Assembly: GCA_035621235.1 (NCBI GenBank)
Contig: CP141731.1
Coordinates: 1,240,001 to 1,304,000, forward strand
Direction: 5' to 3'
DNA length: 64,000 nt
Source of the DNA: Actinomycetaceae bacterium MB13-C1-2
GTDB taxonomy: Bacteria > Actinomycetota > Actinomycetes > Actinomycetales > Actinomycetaceae
The notes beneath the pieces were generated by a model. That model saw only the letters and a list, made by a program, of their open reading frames with translations. It was not told the DNA's origin and made no database searches. A program made the position numbers and the translations under genes. This document shows, in pieces, positions 54,503-63,552 of the stretch; the stretch's first letter is position 1, and each line of letters starts with the position of its first letter.

Positions 54503-54885
54503 GGATTCAATTGGTCGTCGCAACACCTCGATTTGGAGGTGTTTTATGGTTCGTCGTCAGCAGGCTGCGGATCGGGCGGTCCGCCCGAAGCTACGTTCCC
54601 CTGGTCATCCGAAGTTCCAGCGGCATGTCGAGGCCGCGTTCTGGTTGCAGATCGCCAAGGGGATGCTTCCTGCCGAGGCCGCAGGGCAGGTTGGCGTGGC
54701 GTCTGCGGTGGGTCAGCGGTGGTTCCACAATGCTGGGGGTATGCCACCATTTGACGTGAAGTTCACCCCGACAGGGCGCTATTTGTCTTTTGTCGAACGC
54801 GAGGAAATCGCTTTGTTGCGGGCTCAAGGACAGGGGGTGCGTCAGATAGCCCGCACCGTTGGTCGTGACCCGGGGACGATCTCCA

Positions 54886-54893
54886 GAGAGCTG
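54886..54893. repeat. Left target-site duplication of the IS256-family element
   Basis: GAGAGCTG at 54886-54893 is repeated exactly at 56357-56364. Eight base pairs is a usual duplication length for IS256. Confidence 0.9.
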
Positions 54894-56356
54894 GAGCCTG
54901 TCAGATTGTTTGTGTATGGCTTGATCTGAAAGGCTGTGCTGGCGTTGGATACACGAACGATTGATTTGGACGAGATCGATTTGATTGATAAGAACAGTGA
55001 GGCAACAAATCGTTTAGCGAAAGAGCTTGAGGATTCTGGGGCTCTGGCTGATTTGTTTGCCCGCATTGATAGCGGTGAAGTGGAACTAACAGGCGATGGC
55101 GGTCTCATTCCCGCACTGATCAAGACTGCTTTGGAACGCGGTTTAGAAGCGGAGATGACCTCGCATTTGGGTTACGCTGCGGGCGATCGGGAATCTAAGG
55201 AAGCCGTAGGGGCTGCGAACTCAAGGAATGGCTCATACCCTAAGTCAGTTGCCACCGAGGTAGGCCCGATTGAGGTCTCGATACCAAGGGACCGGGATGG
55301 TTCTTTCACCCCGCGCCTGGTCCCGAAAGGATCGCGGCGTCTGGGAGGCCTAGATGACATGATCATCAGCCTTTATGCGGGGGGAATGACGATAAGGGAA
55401 ATCCAGTGGCACCTGAGCCAGACCATTGGCACTGACTTATCCCACGAGACGATCTCGAACATCACTGACGCCGTGTTAGAGGCCGTCCTGGAATGGCAAA
55501 AACGGCCCCTGGATGAGTTCTACCCCGTCATGTATCTAGACGCGATCCGCGTGAAAGTCAGGGATGGATCTCATGTGCGTTCTAAAGCCGCTCATATCGC
55601 CATTGGCGTTGACATGGACGGTGTCAAACACGTCCTGGGGATCTGGGTTCAAAACAACGAAGGCGCTAGTTTCTGGGCCTCGGTGTGCTCTAATCTGCGT
55701 AACCGCGGCGTAGCCGATGTCCTCATTGTTTGTTGTGATGGGCTCACCGGCCTGCCCGAAGCCGTGGAAGCTACCTGGCCTGAAACCATAGTCCAGACCT
55801 GCGTGGTGCACCTGATTCGCGCCTCGATGCGGTTCGTGAACTACCAAGACCGTAAAAAGGTCTCCGCAGCGCTTAGACCCATTTACACGGCCGTTGATGC
55901 CGACGCCGCGGCCGAAGCACTCAGCGCTTTCGCGAAGAGCGATCTGGGGGCAAAGAACCCCGCGACGGTGAGTACTTGGCAGTCAGCGTGGGACCGGTTC
56001 ACCCCGTTCCTGGAGTTCCCCCCAGAGCTACGCCGCGTCATTTACACGACCAACGCGATCGAGTCACTGAACTACCAGCTACGCAAAATCAGTAAGAACC
56101 GCGGCCAGTTCCCAAACGATGAAGCGGCAGTGAAACTGCTATGGCTTGGGATCTGCAACATCGAAGACAAAAGAGCGGCCGAAAGACAACGAGATAAAGG
56201 AAAGAGAGGTAAAGACCGAAAAGCATCAGGAAGACTAATCCAAGGACATGTAACCACCAACTGGAAACAAGCCCTAGCCCAACTCGCAGTCGCCTACCCC
56301 GACCGCGTCAACCCCCACATTTACTAACCCCCAAACACAAACTATTTGACAAGCTC
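54894..56356 (+). mobile_element. IS256-family insertion sequence, complete
   Basis: The 1463-bp element has 22-bp terminal inverted repeats at 54894-54915 and 56335-56356. They begin GAGCYTGTCA, end GTTTGTGT, and have three mismatches. It carries one intact transposase gene and is bordered by a perfect 8-bp duplication, which indicates a recent insertion into the IS30 transposase gene. Confidence 0.93.
54936..56327 (+). CDS. IS256-family (mutator-type) transposase
   Basis: The 463-residue protein has the mutator-type catalytic core. The first Asp is in FYPVMYLDAIRVKV. The second lies in VLIVCCDGLTGLPEAVEATW with the C-x2-H motif in QTCVVHLIRASMRFV. The Glu lies in YTTNAIESLNYQLRKISKNR. The N-terminal part contains GLEAEMTSHLGYA and YPKSVATEVGPIEVSIPRDR. 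It starts at a GTG at 54936. The frame is full length, so the enzyme is probably active and responsible for this insertion. Confidence 0.95.
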   Translation: MLALDTRTIDLDEIDLIDKNSEATNRLAKELEDSGALADLFARIDSGEVELTGDGGLIPALIKTALERGLEAEMTSHLGYAAGDRESKEAVGAANSRNGSYPKSVATEVGPIEVSIPRDRDGSFTPRLVPKGSRRLGGLDDMIISLYAGGMTIREIQWHLSQTIGTDLSHETISNITDAVLEAVLEWQKRPLDEFYPVMYLDAIRVKVRDGSHVRSKAAHIAIGVDMDGVKHVLGIWVQNNEGASFWASVCSNLRNRGVADVLIVCCDGLTGLPEAVEATWPETIVQTCVVHLIRASMRFVNYQDRKKVSAALRPIYTAVDADAAAEALSAFAKSDLGAKNPATVSTWQSAWDRFTPFLEFPPELRRVIYTTNAIESLNYQLRKISKNRGQFPNDEAAVKLLWLGICNIEDKRAAERQRDKGKRGKDRKASGRLIQGHVTTNWKQALAQLAVAYPDRVNPHIY

Positions 56357-57421
56357 GAGAGCTGCGCCGTAACGCTGCCACTCGGGGTAGGAAACTGGAG
56401 TACCGCGCATCTGTTGCGCAGTGGAAAGCTGATCTAGCAGCCAAACGCCCTAAAACCGCGAAACTGGTCGCTAACCCGCGGTTACGCGCCTATGTAGAAG
56501 AACGCCTATCGGGCCAGATCAAAACACCTTCAGGCATGGTGGTCAGCGGCCCGGAACCTCCACGTTTCACCGGCAACAACAAACCTCACCGTAAGCACCG
56601 GGCATGGTCGAATGCTTGGAGTCCCGAGCAAATCAGTAACCGACTCAAGGTCGATTTCCCCGATGATGAGTCCATGCGGATAAGCCACGAAGCGATCTAC
56701 CAGTCCCTTTACATTCAGGGCCGTGGCGCGCTCAAACGCGAGCTGGTGTGGTGTTTACGCACCGGACGCGCGTTGCGCGCCCCGCGGGAGCGATCCAGAC
56801 GCAAAACTTGGGCCCATGTGACTCCTGAGACGCTGATCAGTGAGAGACCCGCAGAAGCAGAGGACCGAGCCGTTCCAGGACACTGGGAAGGTGATCTACT
56901 GATCGGGTTGGAACGCTCAGCGATCGGTACTGTCGTCGAGCGGACAACCAGGTTCACCATGCTAGTCCACCTGCCACGCGAAGATGGTTGGCGGCACATG
57001 GGCGCCGTCAAGAATGGGCCCGCCCTGGCTGGCTACGGGGCAAACACCATGAAAAACGCATTAGCGAACGCGATGGCGACTTTACCTTCAGAACTAGCAC
57101 GCTCGTTGACCTGGGATCGCGGTAAGGAGATGTCGGCACACGCCCAGTTCAAAGTTGAGACCGGGATACCCGTGTTCTTCGCCGACCCACAATCACCCTG
57201 GCAGCGAGGCACAAACGAGAACACCAACGGCCTGCTGCGACAGTATTTCCCCAAAGGCACGGACCTGTCCCGATGGTCGGCCACGGAACTTGAAGCCGTC
57301 GCCCACGCACTCAACACCCGGCCAAGGAAAACACTCGGATGGAAAACCCCAGCCGAGGCCTTCAACGAGCACCTACTATTACTCCAACAAGCCGGTGTTG
57401 CATCAACCGATTGAACCTGGT

Positions 57422-57723
57422 CAATACGTGTCAATTCGCTACTCGCAGCGCCTAGAAGAAGCCGGGATCACCCCCCCTCGGTGGGATCGGGCGGCGACTC
57501 ATATGATAACGCCCTCGCCGAGACGGTCAATGGTCTTTACAAAGCCGAACTCATCCATGCCAGGCCCGCTTGGCCATCCGTGACCGAGGTCGAATTCGAG
57601 ACCCTGAAATGGGTTCACTGGTGGAACCATGACCGGCTCCACGAAGCCCTGGGCTACCAGAGCCCAACTGAACACGAAACAAACTATTACAACACCCACG
57701 CCAGAGCAAAAGCCCTAGCATAA
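57422..57723 (+). pseudogene. IS3-family transposase OrfB, 3' part with a second frameshift
   Basis: It continues the interrupted orfB with QYVSIRYSQRLEEAGITP. At the seven-C run 57471-57477 the frame breaks and resumes one frame over as SVGSGGDSYDNALAETVNGL, which carries the third catalytic residue (Glu). It ends NTHARAKALA at 57723. One more C or two fewer would restore the frame. Confidence 0.85.
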
Positions 57724-57915
57724 ACAACGGAACAAAACCTGGACCGCTTCAACTATTTGTTGTCGGCCAAACCGCGATCGCTCTTTGAGCGAGAGAGGGG
57801 GTCCAGGCGTGAATCCGGTGCAATTTCCCTGGAGGCGGGCGACCGTAGCGGTGCGTGCCTTACCTCGCAAAACGGTCGGTGGTCCGGATGTGTAAGTCAG
57901 CGGTGGCATTATGTT

Positions 57916-57963
57916 GCGCCAACGCGCCAACGCGCCAACGCGCCAACGCGCCAACGCGCCATC
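57916..57963. repeat. Tandem 8-bp microsatellite
   Basis: GCGCCAAC is repeated five times exactly (57916-57955), followed by GCGCCATC. It lies in a gap without genes (57752-58103) between the IS3 right end and the GT2 pseudogene. I see nothing else there. Confidence 0.9.
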
Positions 57964-58103
57964 GTTCCGTCGTGGTCTCTGGTCCTGTATCGGTCGGATA
58001 GCTGGCACTTGAGGAAGATCCCGGCAGACGGGACTGCCGGATCTGAGAGATCAAAACTGGCTGTCCATCCGCCGTCATCACGGGGCCTGAACGGGAGAGG
58101 GGT

Positions 58104-59820
58104 CTAGGCACCAGAACCGATGAGTGCAACGCCGCTGAGTGCTTGCGATGAACCTATAGGAAATCGTCCCTCTAATAGAACCAGGTTCTCGTCAATGGAC
58201 GCGGACTCAAGCGTTGTCGGGATTCTCGACAGCTTGCGTGTATCTGAGTTTGTCCGAGTTTCATCCGTCGTCGTTGTGATGCGGAGTTGAAGGTTGTCAT
58301 TATGACGAGTGATGGTGGCGGACTTTCTATGTTCAATCGTGACGGCCTGTCTTGTCGGTTCGCTGGTCGGATGACCGAGCCGTGTCTTCCACAGGTCACG
58401 GTCTACAGTGATGGTGACTTCGAGTTCTAGATCGTCATCTTTGGCAAGTGGGAGTGGGATGGTCGCCGTAAAGCCGCTTTGAGAGTATGAGGTTTGCGAA
58501 TCATTTGCCTCGAAGTCGCCCCATTCACTATTCGTATGCCGTAACGGCGCGGACCAGAGTGGCTCGCCGTCCTTGTGAACTAGACGGATCTCTCAACTGG
58601 TCCACTCGGATGATGGAACGTCCGGAATATAGGCATAACCGGAGATTTCCAGTGCGTTGGTGTCAGTGAAGTGCGCGGACCAGAGTTTTGCGGCTATGAA
58701 CCAGTCGTTGCCTCTTCGTTCAAGGACGGAATCGGGAAGTTCGATAGAAAACTCGTCGACATTGGGAAGGTGGGCGGTCCACACGCTCTTGGTTCTCCTT
58801 CATTGCGGAGTCTGTCCGTACTCTACAGACGCCGCGATAAGAGTCTCGACGTCATCGCGCGTACCATTGGCACCCAAGTAACAGAGCAGACGCTCCGAGA
58901 AAGGAATGTCTCGGAAGACGGCCCGGTCGGCGGTGTCGTACAACTCCTTGGTGAGCGCGTGCAGGACGTTCCAGTACTCGTCAGTGGTGTAGAGAACTTG
59001 TTTGAGGTACATACAAAGATCGCGGCCTAGAATTATCTTCCTAAGATGGTCTTGTGCGGTTGGCGGCATCCTTTTTGCGAGTTCAAGGAGTGCAATTATG
59101 ACGCGCTCGCGGTCCGCAAGATCCTGAATGGTCTGCTTAGATTGAGATCTGTTTCGTGGCCCTTTAGGCAGTCGCCAGGAGTAGACATCGTAGTCGACTA
59201 CGTCGAAAGTGCTGGCAGCCACGGCGGCGCGAATTGCCGGTTGCTGGTCCTCGTAATTTCGGTCTTCGGGAAAAAGCCGACAGACTCCCGCCAGAACTTC
59301 GCGGCGTAAATCTTGTTCCAAATGACCGGTTCTTCAAGGATTTGGGGGAATACTGCGAGGGTTGTTGATCTACGTTCTCGCTGTTGAACTCTCTGGGTGA
59401 TGCTTGGTCGTATGGTTCCTCCGTCCCCTCCCGAATGTAGCCGCCGCTGATGAACTGGGAGCCCGTTGTCTTTAGGGTGTCTAGCGTCCGATGGTAGGTA
59501 TGGGGAAGTGCTCGATCGTCAGCGTCGATAAAGGTCAGATATTTGCCTCGTGCTGCATTGATCCCAATGTTACGGGCTTTGCCGGGGCCGCTGTTGGTGT
59601 CGGTGGAGAGCAGCTTTATGCGACTGTCACGGGAGGCGAGGTTTGAAACGGCGGCGCGGGTTTCGTCCTCAGACACATCGTCAACGACAATGACTTCTAT
59701 TGTTGGGACTTCCTGATTCAGCGCGCTACGAACTGCACGTTCAATTGTTGTTTCAGCGCTGAAGGCCGGGATGATGACGCTGAGCTCGGAGCGCTGGAAT
59801 CGCCTTCGAAGCGCCGCCAA
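58104..59820 (-). pseudogene. Decayed paralogue of the GT2 half of the 1216-residue polymerase
   Basis: Reading the minus strand from about 59820, SVIIPAFSAETTIERAVRSA, VVDDVSEDETR and YLTFIDADDRALP form a GT2 domain. Three frames are then needed. A shift near 59350 leads to PQILEEPVIWNKIYAAKFW, and a second near 59290 leads to FPEDRNYEDQQPAIRAAVAA. Two in-frame TGA stops follow, near 58800 and 58593. After them the frame stays open with EIRLVHKDGEPLWSAPLRHT to a TAG at 58104. Segments such as FPEDRNYEDQ and VYSWRLP align with PEGRNYEDQ and VYTWRIR of the polymerase at 44551. No glycerophosphotransferase domain remains. Confidence 0.8.
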
Positions 59821-60160
59821 CCTCGGGACAAGTGGGATGCTCTCTCAGACAATTCGACGACTCCAACCATGAGGACAGACACGTCCAGAATATCGGAGGA
59901 CGGCTCAGATCCGCTCTATGAGGATCTCGTGTGCTCGCACTCTTATCACCATTTCTTGCAATTTGATGTTGCCGTTTCACTTTTGGTTCTTGGTGATCTT
60001 CCGTTTGTGGACGGGAGTTGGTGCGAGTTGTCCACACACTCAATAGAGGTCGATAGACGAAACATCGATGTCTGTCCATGCTTGTTCGCAGTTGAATTGC
60101 GAGGCGCATAGATTGCTGGTGATCCCTGGGCCGCTGGATAATAATGGGAGGATGATCCAG
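59821..60160. other. Gap between the pseudogene and a small membrane protein
   Basis: About 340 bp. Open frames here have shadow-like composition and no ribosome sites. It may contain the promoter of the former GT2 gene on the minus strand. Confidence 0.4.
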
Positions 60161-60505
60161 ATGTCGTATGAGACAGTGACCATTATGGTCGGACTGATAA
60201 CGGTGATGATCACAGTCATTGGCAGTAGCTGGGCGATGGTGCGGAACCTGCGTACTGAAATGAAGAGCGAGTTCGGGACCGTGAACGAACGAATCGACGG
60301 TCTGCGTGTGGAGTTCAAGGGTGCGGTTTCTGATTTGCGCACCGAGACTCGTGAGAATTTCGCTGATTTGCGTGATGAGCTCAGGGGAGATATTTCTAGT
60401 CTTCGTGTTGAAGTCACGTCGCTGGGTCATCGGATTAACTCAACAAACTCGAGGATTGATCGGTTGGCTGACGCTTTAATAGTGCCAGTTGGCAAGGCTA
60501 GCTGA
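60161..60505 (+). CDS. Small membrane-anchored coiled-coil protein
   Basis: The 114-residue protein starts at an ATG at 60161 with GGGAGG nine bases upstream. SYETVTIMVGLITVMITVIG forms one N-terminal membrane helix. The remaining 85 residues are a heptad-rich coiled coil: KSEFGTVNERIDGLRVEFKG, LRTETRENFADLRDEL and VTSLGHRINSTNSRIDRLAD. It resembles short DUF1640-like or phage-type coiled-coil membrane proteins, but I cannot assign a family. It converges with and overlaps by 8 bp the end of the GT4 gene. It may oligomerise at the membrane. Confidence 0.7.
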   Translation: MSYETVTIMVGLITVMITVIGSSWAMVRNLRTEMKSEFGTVNERIDGLRVEFKGAVSDLRTETRENFADLRDELRGDISSLRVEVTSLGHRINSTNSRIDRLADALIVPVGKAS

Positions 60506-62258
60506 ACCGCGTCGGCGGGCTGGGCTTCGTCATTCCTGAATAGAGTGCGCGTAGCGACTTCGCGCTCGTTTGCCACGTGCGGGCTTCTGCTTCTCGCTTC
60601 GCGTTGGTGCTCGCGGCCTCGTAGCTGTCTTTGTTTGTCATCAGAGTGTGGATTTGCTCGGCGAGCGCGTCCGCGTTGCCAGCCTCAAACTTCGGTTGGT
60701 TTGTTCCCGTGATGTTATCGCAGAGGACGGGAAGATCCGACGTGACAACAGGTACTCCCAAAGCCATCGCTTCCAGACCTTTGAGTGGCGCAACGTTGCG
60801 AGTGACTATGGTATCGATCCTCGGGATCACAAAGACATCGAGCGACTGGTACCAGATGGAGGATTCTGGCTTGGGTACACGTCCGGCGAACACGACCGCG
60901 TTCTCCCGTTCTAGGCCCAACTCCGCTGCGCGCAGCTTGAGGTCTGGAAGCGCAACTCCGTCACCGACGATGGCGCATCGAACGTCATGGCCGCGGTTGC
61001 GCAGAATTCGGACGGCGTTAAGAAGCGTGGGCAAACCCTCGTAATCCACGACCGAGGTCACTGTTCCGACCCAGAAAGGGTTCTCTTGATCTGTGTTCAG
61101 GCCCAGTCGGCTCCGGGCCGCTTGCCTATCAACCTGAGTTTCCAGAACGCTTGCATCGACGGAGTTGGGAATGACCGTGATCTTGTCGGCGCGGATACCT
61201 CGGCTGATCAGCTCGTCCTTCTGAACGCTTGATAACGCAATGACGGCATTAGCCCGCTGAGCCATCTCGGTTTCGCGGGTGCGCATCAGTGTGTAGTACT
61301 CGGAACGGCTCCGTTCAGCTTGGAACGCTTCGGGTTGCCGGGCGACCCAGGTCTGTTCCATATTGCCGCGCATCTCGTAGACCCAGGGAACGCCTGTAGC
61401 TCGCGAGACAGCGTCAGCTACCAGTCCATTCTGGTAGTTCGTGGTCGTATGAATCACGTCGGGGCGAAATGTCTGGGCGATCTTAGTTATTTCGTCGGCT
61501 TGGATAGCCAGACGCTTTGCGGGGTTTGAGGGCCACCGGCTCGGTAGTAGGCGTTCATAGCGGATTCCATCAACAGTGTCGTGTTCGCTCGCGGTTAGCG
61601 CCCCGATGGTCGTCGGGTACCCCAGTCGGGTCACGCCCAGAACCTCAACCCCGTTGTCTTGCACGGCTTTGAGGATGCTCTGTGTGCGGTACGTGTATCC
61701 GGAACGGGTCCAGGGAAGGGAGTTGGTGAGGATATATAGGACTCGGGCGGTGCGGTTCGATAATTCCTCCTCGTCCACTTGCGGTTGGATACATGAAGGC
61801 CTGAGCTGGATGCCCATACCAGGTCTTAGAATCGTCTGCTCACCCAGGAAACGCTCGGACAGCCGCCCACTCAGCTTCGATGGATCGATGGCAGAAACGT
61901 CTCCATTCGTCCACAGTCTGCGTGCTTCAGTCCGCTGATCTGCCATGGATGGGAGTTGTTCTCCGAGCTGCAACAAAAGCTCTGATTCAAGGCGGCCGAC
62001 ATGCTTGGTAGAGATGGAGGCGTCAAGAATCGCGAGTGCTTGTTGGCGATGATCTAGAAGGAGAGCTTTGAAGGCCCGCAGACCCGGGGAGGACTGAAGA
62101 TCGGGAATAAGTCTGGCGGCCTGTTTGCGATATCTGGGCGGCAGCTTTCGGAAGGATTGGACGATGAAGAGCAAAGGGTCTTCAGTAAGCATTCGGAGGA
62201 TCACATCCGCTGTGAGTGGCGCTCTCCGAAGAAGATTTAGTAGATCATTCGCTCTCAT
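60498..62258 (-). CDS. GT4-family glycosyltransferase with N-terminal helical extension
   Basis: The product has about 586 residues from the ATG at 62258. The first 170 residues (LLNLLRRAPLTADVILRMLT, ALLLDHRQQALAILDASI) are predicted helical and not part of the common fold. Then follows a GT-B glycosyltransferase: RVLYILTNSLPWTRSGYTYR, TTTNYQNGLVADAVSRATGV, VIPNSVDASVL, WVGTVTSVVDYEGLPTLLNA and the donor-site motif GLEAMALGVPVVTSDLP. It probably adds a sugar to the lipid-linked repeat. An upstream in-frame extension to 62348 would overlap the previous gene by 100 bp, so the shorter form (14-bp overlap) is preferred. Confidence 0.85.
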   Translation of the reverse strand: MRANDLLNLLRRAPLTADVILRMLTEDPLLFIVQSFRKLPPRYRKQAARLIPDLQSSPGLRAFKALLLDHRQQALAILDASISTKHVGRLESELLLQLGEQLPSMADQRTEARRLWTNGDVSAIDPSKLSGRLSERFLGEQTILRPGMGIQLRPSCIQPQVDEEELSNRTARVLYILTNSLPWTRSGYTYRTQSILKAVQDNGVEVLGVTRLGYPTTIGALTASEHDTVDGIRYERLLPSRWPSNPAKRLAIQADEITKIAQTFRPDVIHTTTNYQNGLVADAVSRATGVPWVYEMRGNMEQTWVARQPEAFQAERSRSEYYTLMRTRETEMAQRANAVIALSSVQKDELISRGIRADKITVIPNSVDASVLETQVDRQAARSRLGLNTDQENPFWVGTVTSVVDYEGLPTLLNAVRILRNRGHDVRCAIVGDGVALPDLKLRAAELGLERENAVVFAGRVPKPESSIWYQSLDVFVIPRIDTIVTRNVAPLKGLEAMALGVPVVTSDLPVLCDNITGTNQPKFEAGNADALAEQIHTLMTNKDSYEAASTNAKREAEARTWQTSAKSLRALYSGMTKPSPPTRFS

Positions 62259-63501
62259 TGGCCACATGCTCAACGAAGTCGACAAACTTGTTCGCGTTCT
62301 CGTCCGGGGTCTCGCGTTCCGCCAGCCAACGGGTTCCCCGATCCCCAACTTCTAGCAGGCCCAGATTGTTCGCCAAAAAGGTCCACGCGTCAGCGAGAGC
62401 ATGAGGATCCATGGCGGGAACCGCCATGCCTGCTCCAGTCTCGTTGATTATTCGCTCCACTTCTCCGTTCGCCACGACGGTAACGTGACGACCCGAACTG
62501 AGCGCCTCATAGAACTTTGAGGGGACACAGAACTTCAGGGGAGCCCAGTCTCGGAGGTGGACCAGACTGGTATCAGTCCACTCATAGTGCTCCATCACGT
62601 CAGCCCGTGGGATTCGCCCGAGGAACTCGATACCAGTTCCTTCTGCCTTGTCCTTAAGCCCCGCAAGGGATGCTCCTGAACCAATGATTCGCATCTGGAT
62701 GTCGGTTCCCTGGGCCTGCGCTAACCGTACTGCACTGATGACATTTGATAGTCCCTGGGCTCGGCCAGTCGTTCCCAGATACAAGACCTTGAGACTGCCC
62801 GGATTATGAGAGACTCGAGGTGGCACCGCCTGCGGTAGAACCGAGCCGAGGTTTCTGACATTGACCACGTTCTTGTATCCACGATCTCTCAAACGCTCGG
62901 CGAACGAGGGGGTAGTCGTGACGATACCGGCCGCGCCGTCTAGAGTTTTGTTGGTCAAGCGGGTAAAGAAGCTGGTCGCTACTGAGAACATCGACGAATA
63001 GATTACGCTCGATCGAGATTTCTGCTTCTGATCGACGGTCCATTCCTTTGTGTACTTGAGTAGGTCGGGCCAGACATCGCGCAGATCAACTATGTATGGT
63101 GTTTTTCCCAGCTTTCCCACACAGGCCGCTGCGTAGGCAGCCGGCAGTGGAGGAGCGGTCGCGATAACCACATCAGGATGGTACCTCTTCACCAACCGTA
63201 ATCCCGTGCGGATCGATGAGAGCATGACATGCCCCTGGTCGACAATCCGGGTGCGAAGTCGCTGATCGTGAGGCGAGAAGTTGCACCGCCAGACAGTCTC
63301 TCCGTGGCGGCCAACAGCAACGGCACCGGATTGCACTTTCGGGTCGTTGGAGGTCAACGTCCCGCCAGGGTAATGCGGGGGCGGAGCAACCACGTCGACT
63401 ATGTGGTCTCGAGCAATGAGTCCTTCGACGAGTGGTGCCCAACGCCGTTGGGGCGTTCCCTCCTCGGGTTCCCACTGCTGAGCAATGATCAGTATTCGCA
63501 T
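62245..63501 (-). CDS. GT4-family glycosyltransferase (WbuB-like)
   Basis: The 418-residue protein begins MRILIIAQQWEPEEGTPQRR and continues PPPHYPGGTL, VVIATAPPLPAAYAAACVGK and YIVDLRDVWPDLLKYTKEW. This N-terminal half is typical of WbuB/WcaI-type transferases that add amino-sugars such as L-FucNAc. The C-terminal half has VLYLGTTGRAQGLSNVISAV and SKFYEALSSGRHVTVVANGE. It is co-transcribed with the downstream GT4 gene (overlapping ends) and is probably the same polymer's assembly enzyme. The sugar specificity is not certain. Confidence 0.88.
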   Translation of the reverse strand: MRILIIAQQWEPEEGTPQRRWAPLVEGLIARDHIVDVVAPPPHYPGGTLTSNDPKVQSGAVAVGRHGETVWRCNFSPHDQRLRTRIVDQGHVMLSSIRTGLRLVKRYHPDVVIATAPPLPAAYAAACVGKLGKTPYIVDLRDVWPDLLKYTKEWTVDQKQKSRSSVIYSSMFSVATSFFTRLTNKTLDGAAGIVTTTPSFAERLRDRGYKNVVNVRNLGSVLPQAVPPRVSHNPGSLKVLYLGTTGRAQGLSNVISAVRLAQAQGTDIQMRIIGSGASLAGLKDKAEGTGIEFLGRIPRADVMEHYEWTDTSLVHLRDWAPLKFCVPSKFYEALSSGRHVTVVANGEVERIINETGAGMAVPAMDPHALADAWTFLANNLGLLEVGDRGTRWLAERETPDENANKFVDFVEHVANESE

Positions 63502-63552
63502 GCGCCTTATTGGGCGTCAATGTAGGCAAGAGTGACGCCGGTTAGCCCAATG

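Larger units (their letters stand above)
54546..57414 (+). pseudogene. IS30-family transposase, interrupted by an IS256-family element
   Basis: The coding parts are 54546-54893 and 56365-57414. Joined in frame, they give 465 codons. GGAGG lies six bases before the ATG. The first part has the helix-turn-helix LSFVEREEIALLRAQGQGVR with QIARTVGRDPGTISREL. The join gives ISREL-RRNAATRGRKLEYR, the exact family sequence. The second part has the DDE core: AVPGHWEGDLLIG, SLTWDRGKEMSAHAQF and GTNENTNGLLRQYFPKGTDL. Apart from the IS256 insertion the frame is intact. Confidence 0.9.
54503..57418 (+). mobile_element. IS30-family element inserted in the IS3 orfB, itself carrying an IS256-family element
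   Basis: Imperfect terminal repeats lie at 54503-54527 and 57394-57418, sharing TTCAAT, GGT and GCAACACC blocks. GGT flanks both ends (54500-54502 and 57419-57421), consistent with the 2-3 bp duplications of IS30. With the inner IS256 element and one target copy removed, the element is about 1.45 kb. Confidence 0.85.
53526..57751 (+). mobile_element. IS3-family element interrupted by an IS30-family element
   Basis: Terminal inverted repeats of 25 bp lie at 53526-53550 and 57727-57751 and match at 21 positions. They start TGAA and share GGTCC and GTTCCGT blocks. Between them lie orfA, the first part of orfB, a 2.9-kb IS30 insertion and the end of orfB. Removing the insertion leaves an element of about 1.3 kb, a normal IS3 size. 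No target duplication is visible at its outer ends, and both transposase frames are damaged, so it is inactive. Confidence 0.88.

Noticed and set aside
58590-58805. In-frame TGA codons in the GT2 pseudogene as selenocysteine or recoded sites.
   Set aside because: Two frameshifts in the same gene and no visible SECIS-like hairpin make simple decay the better explanation.
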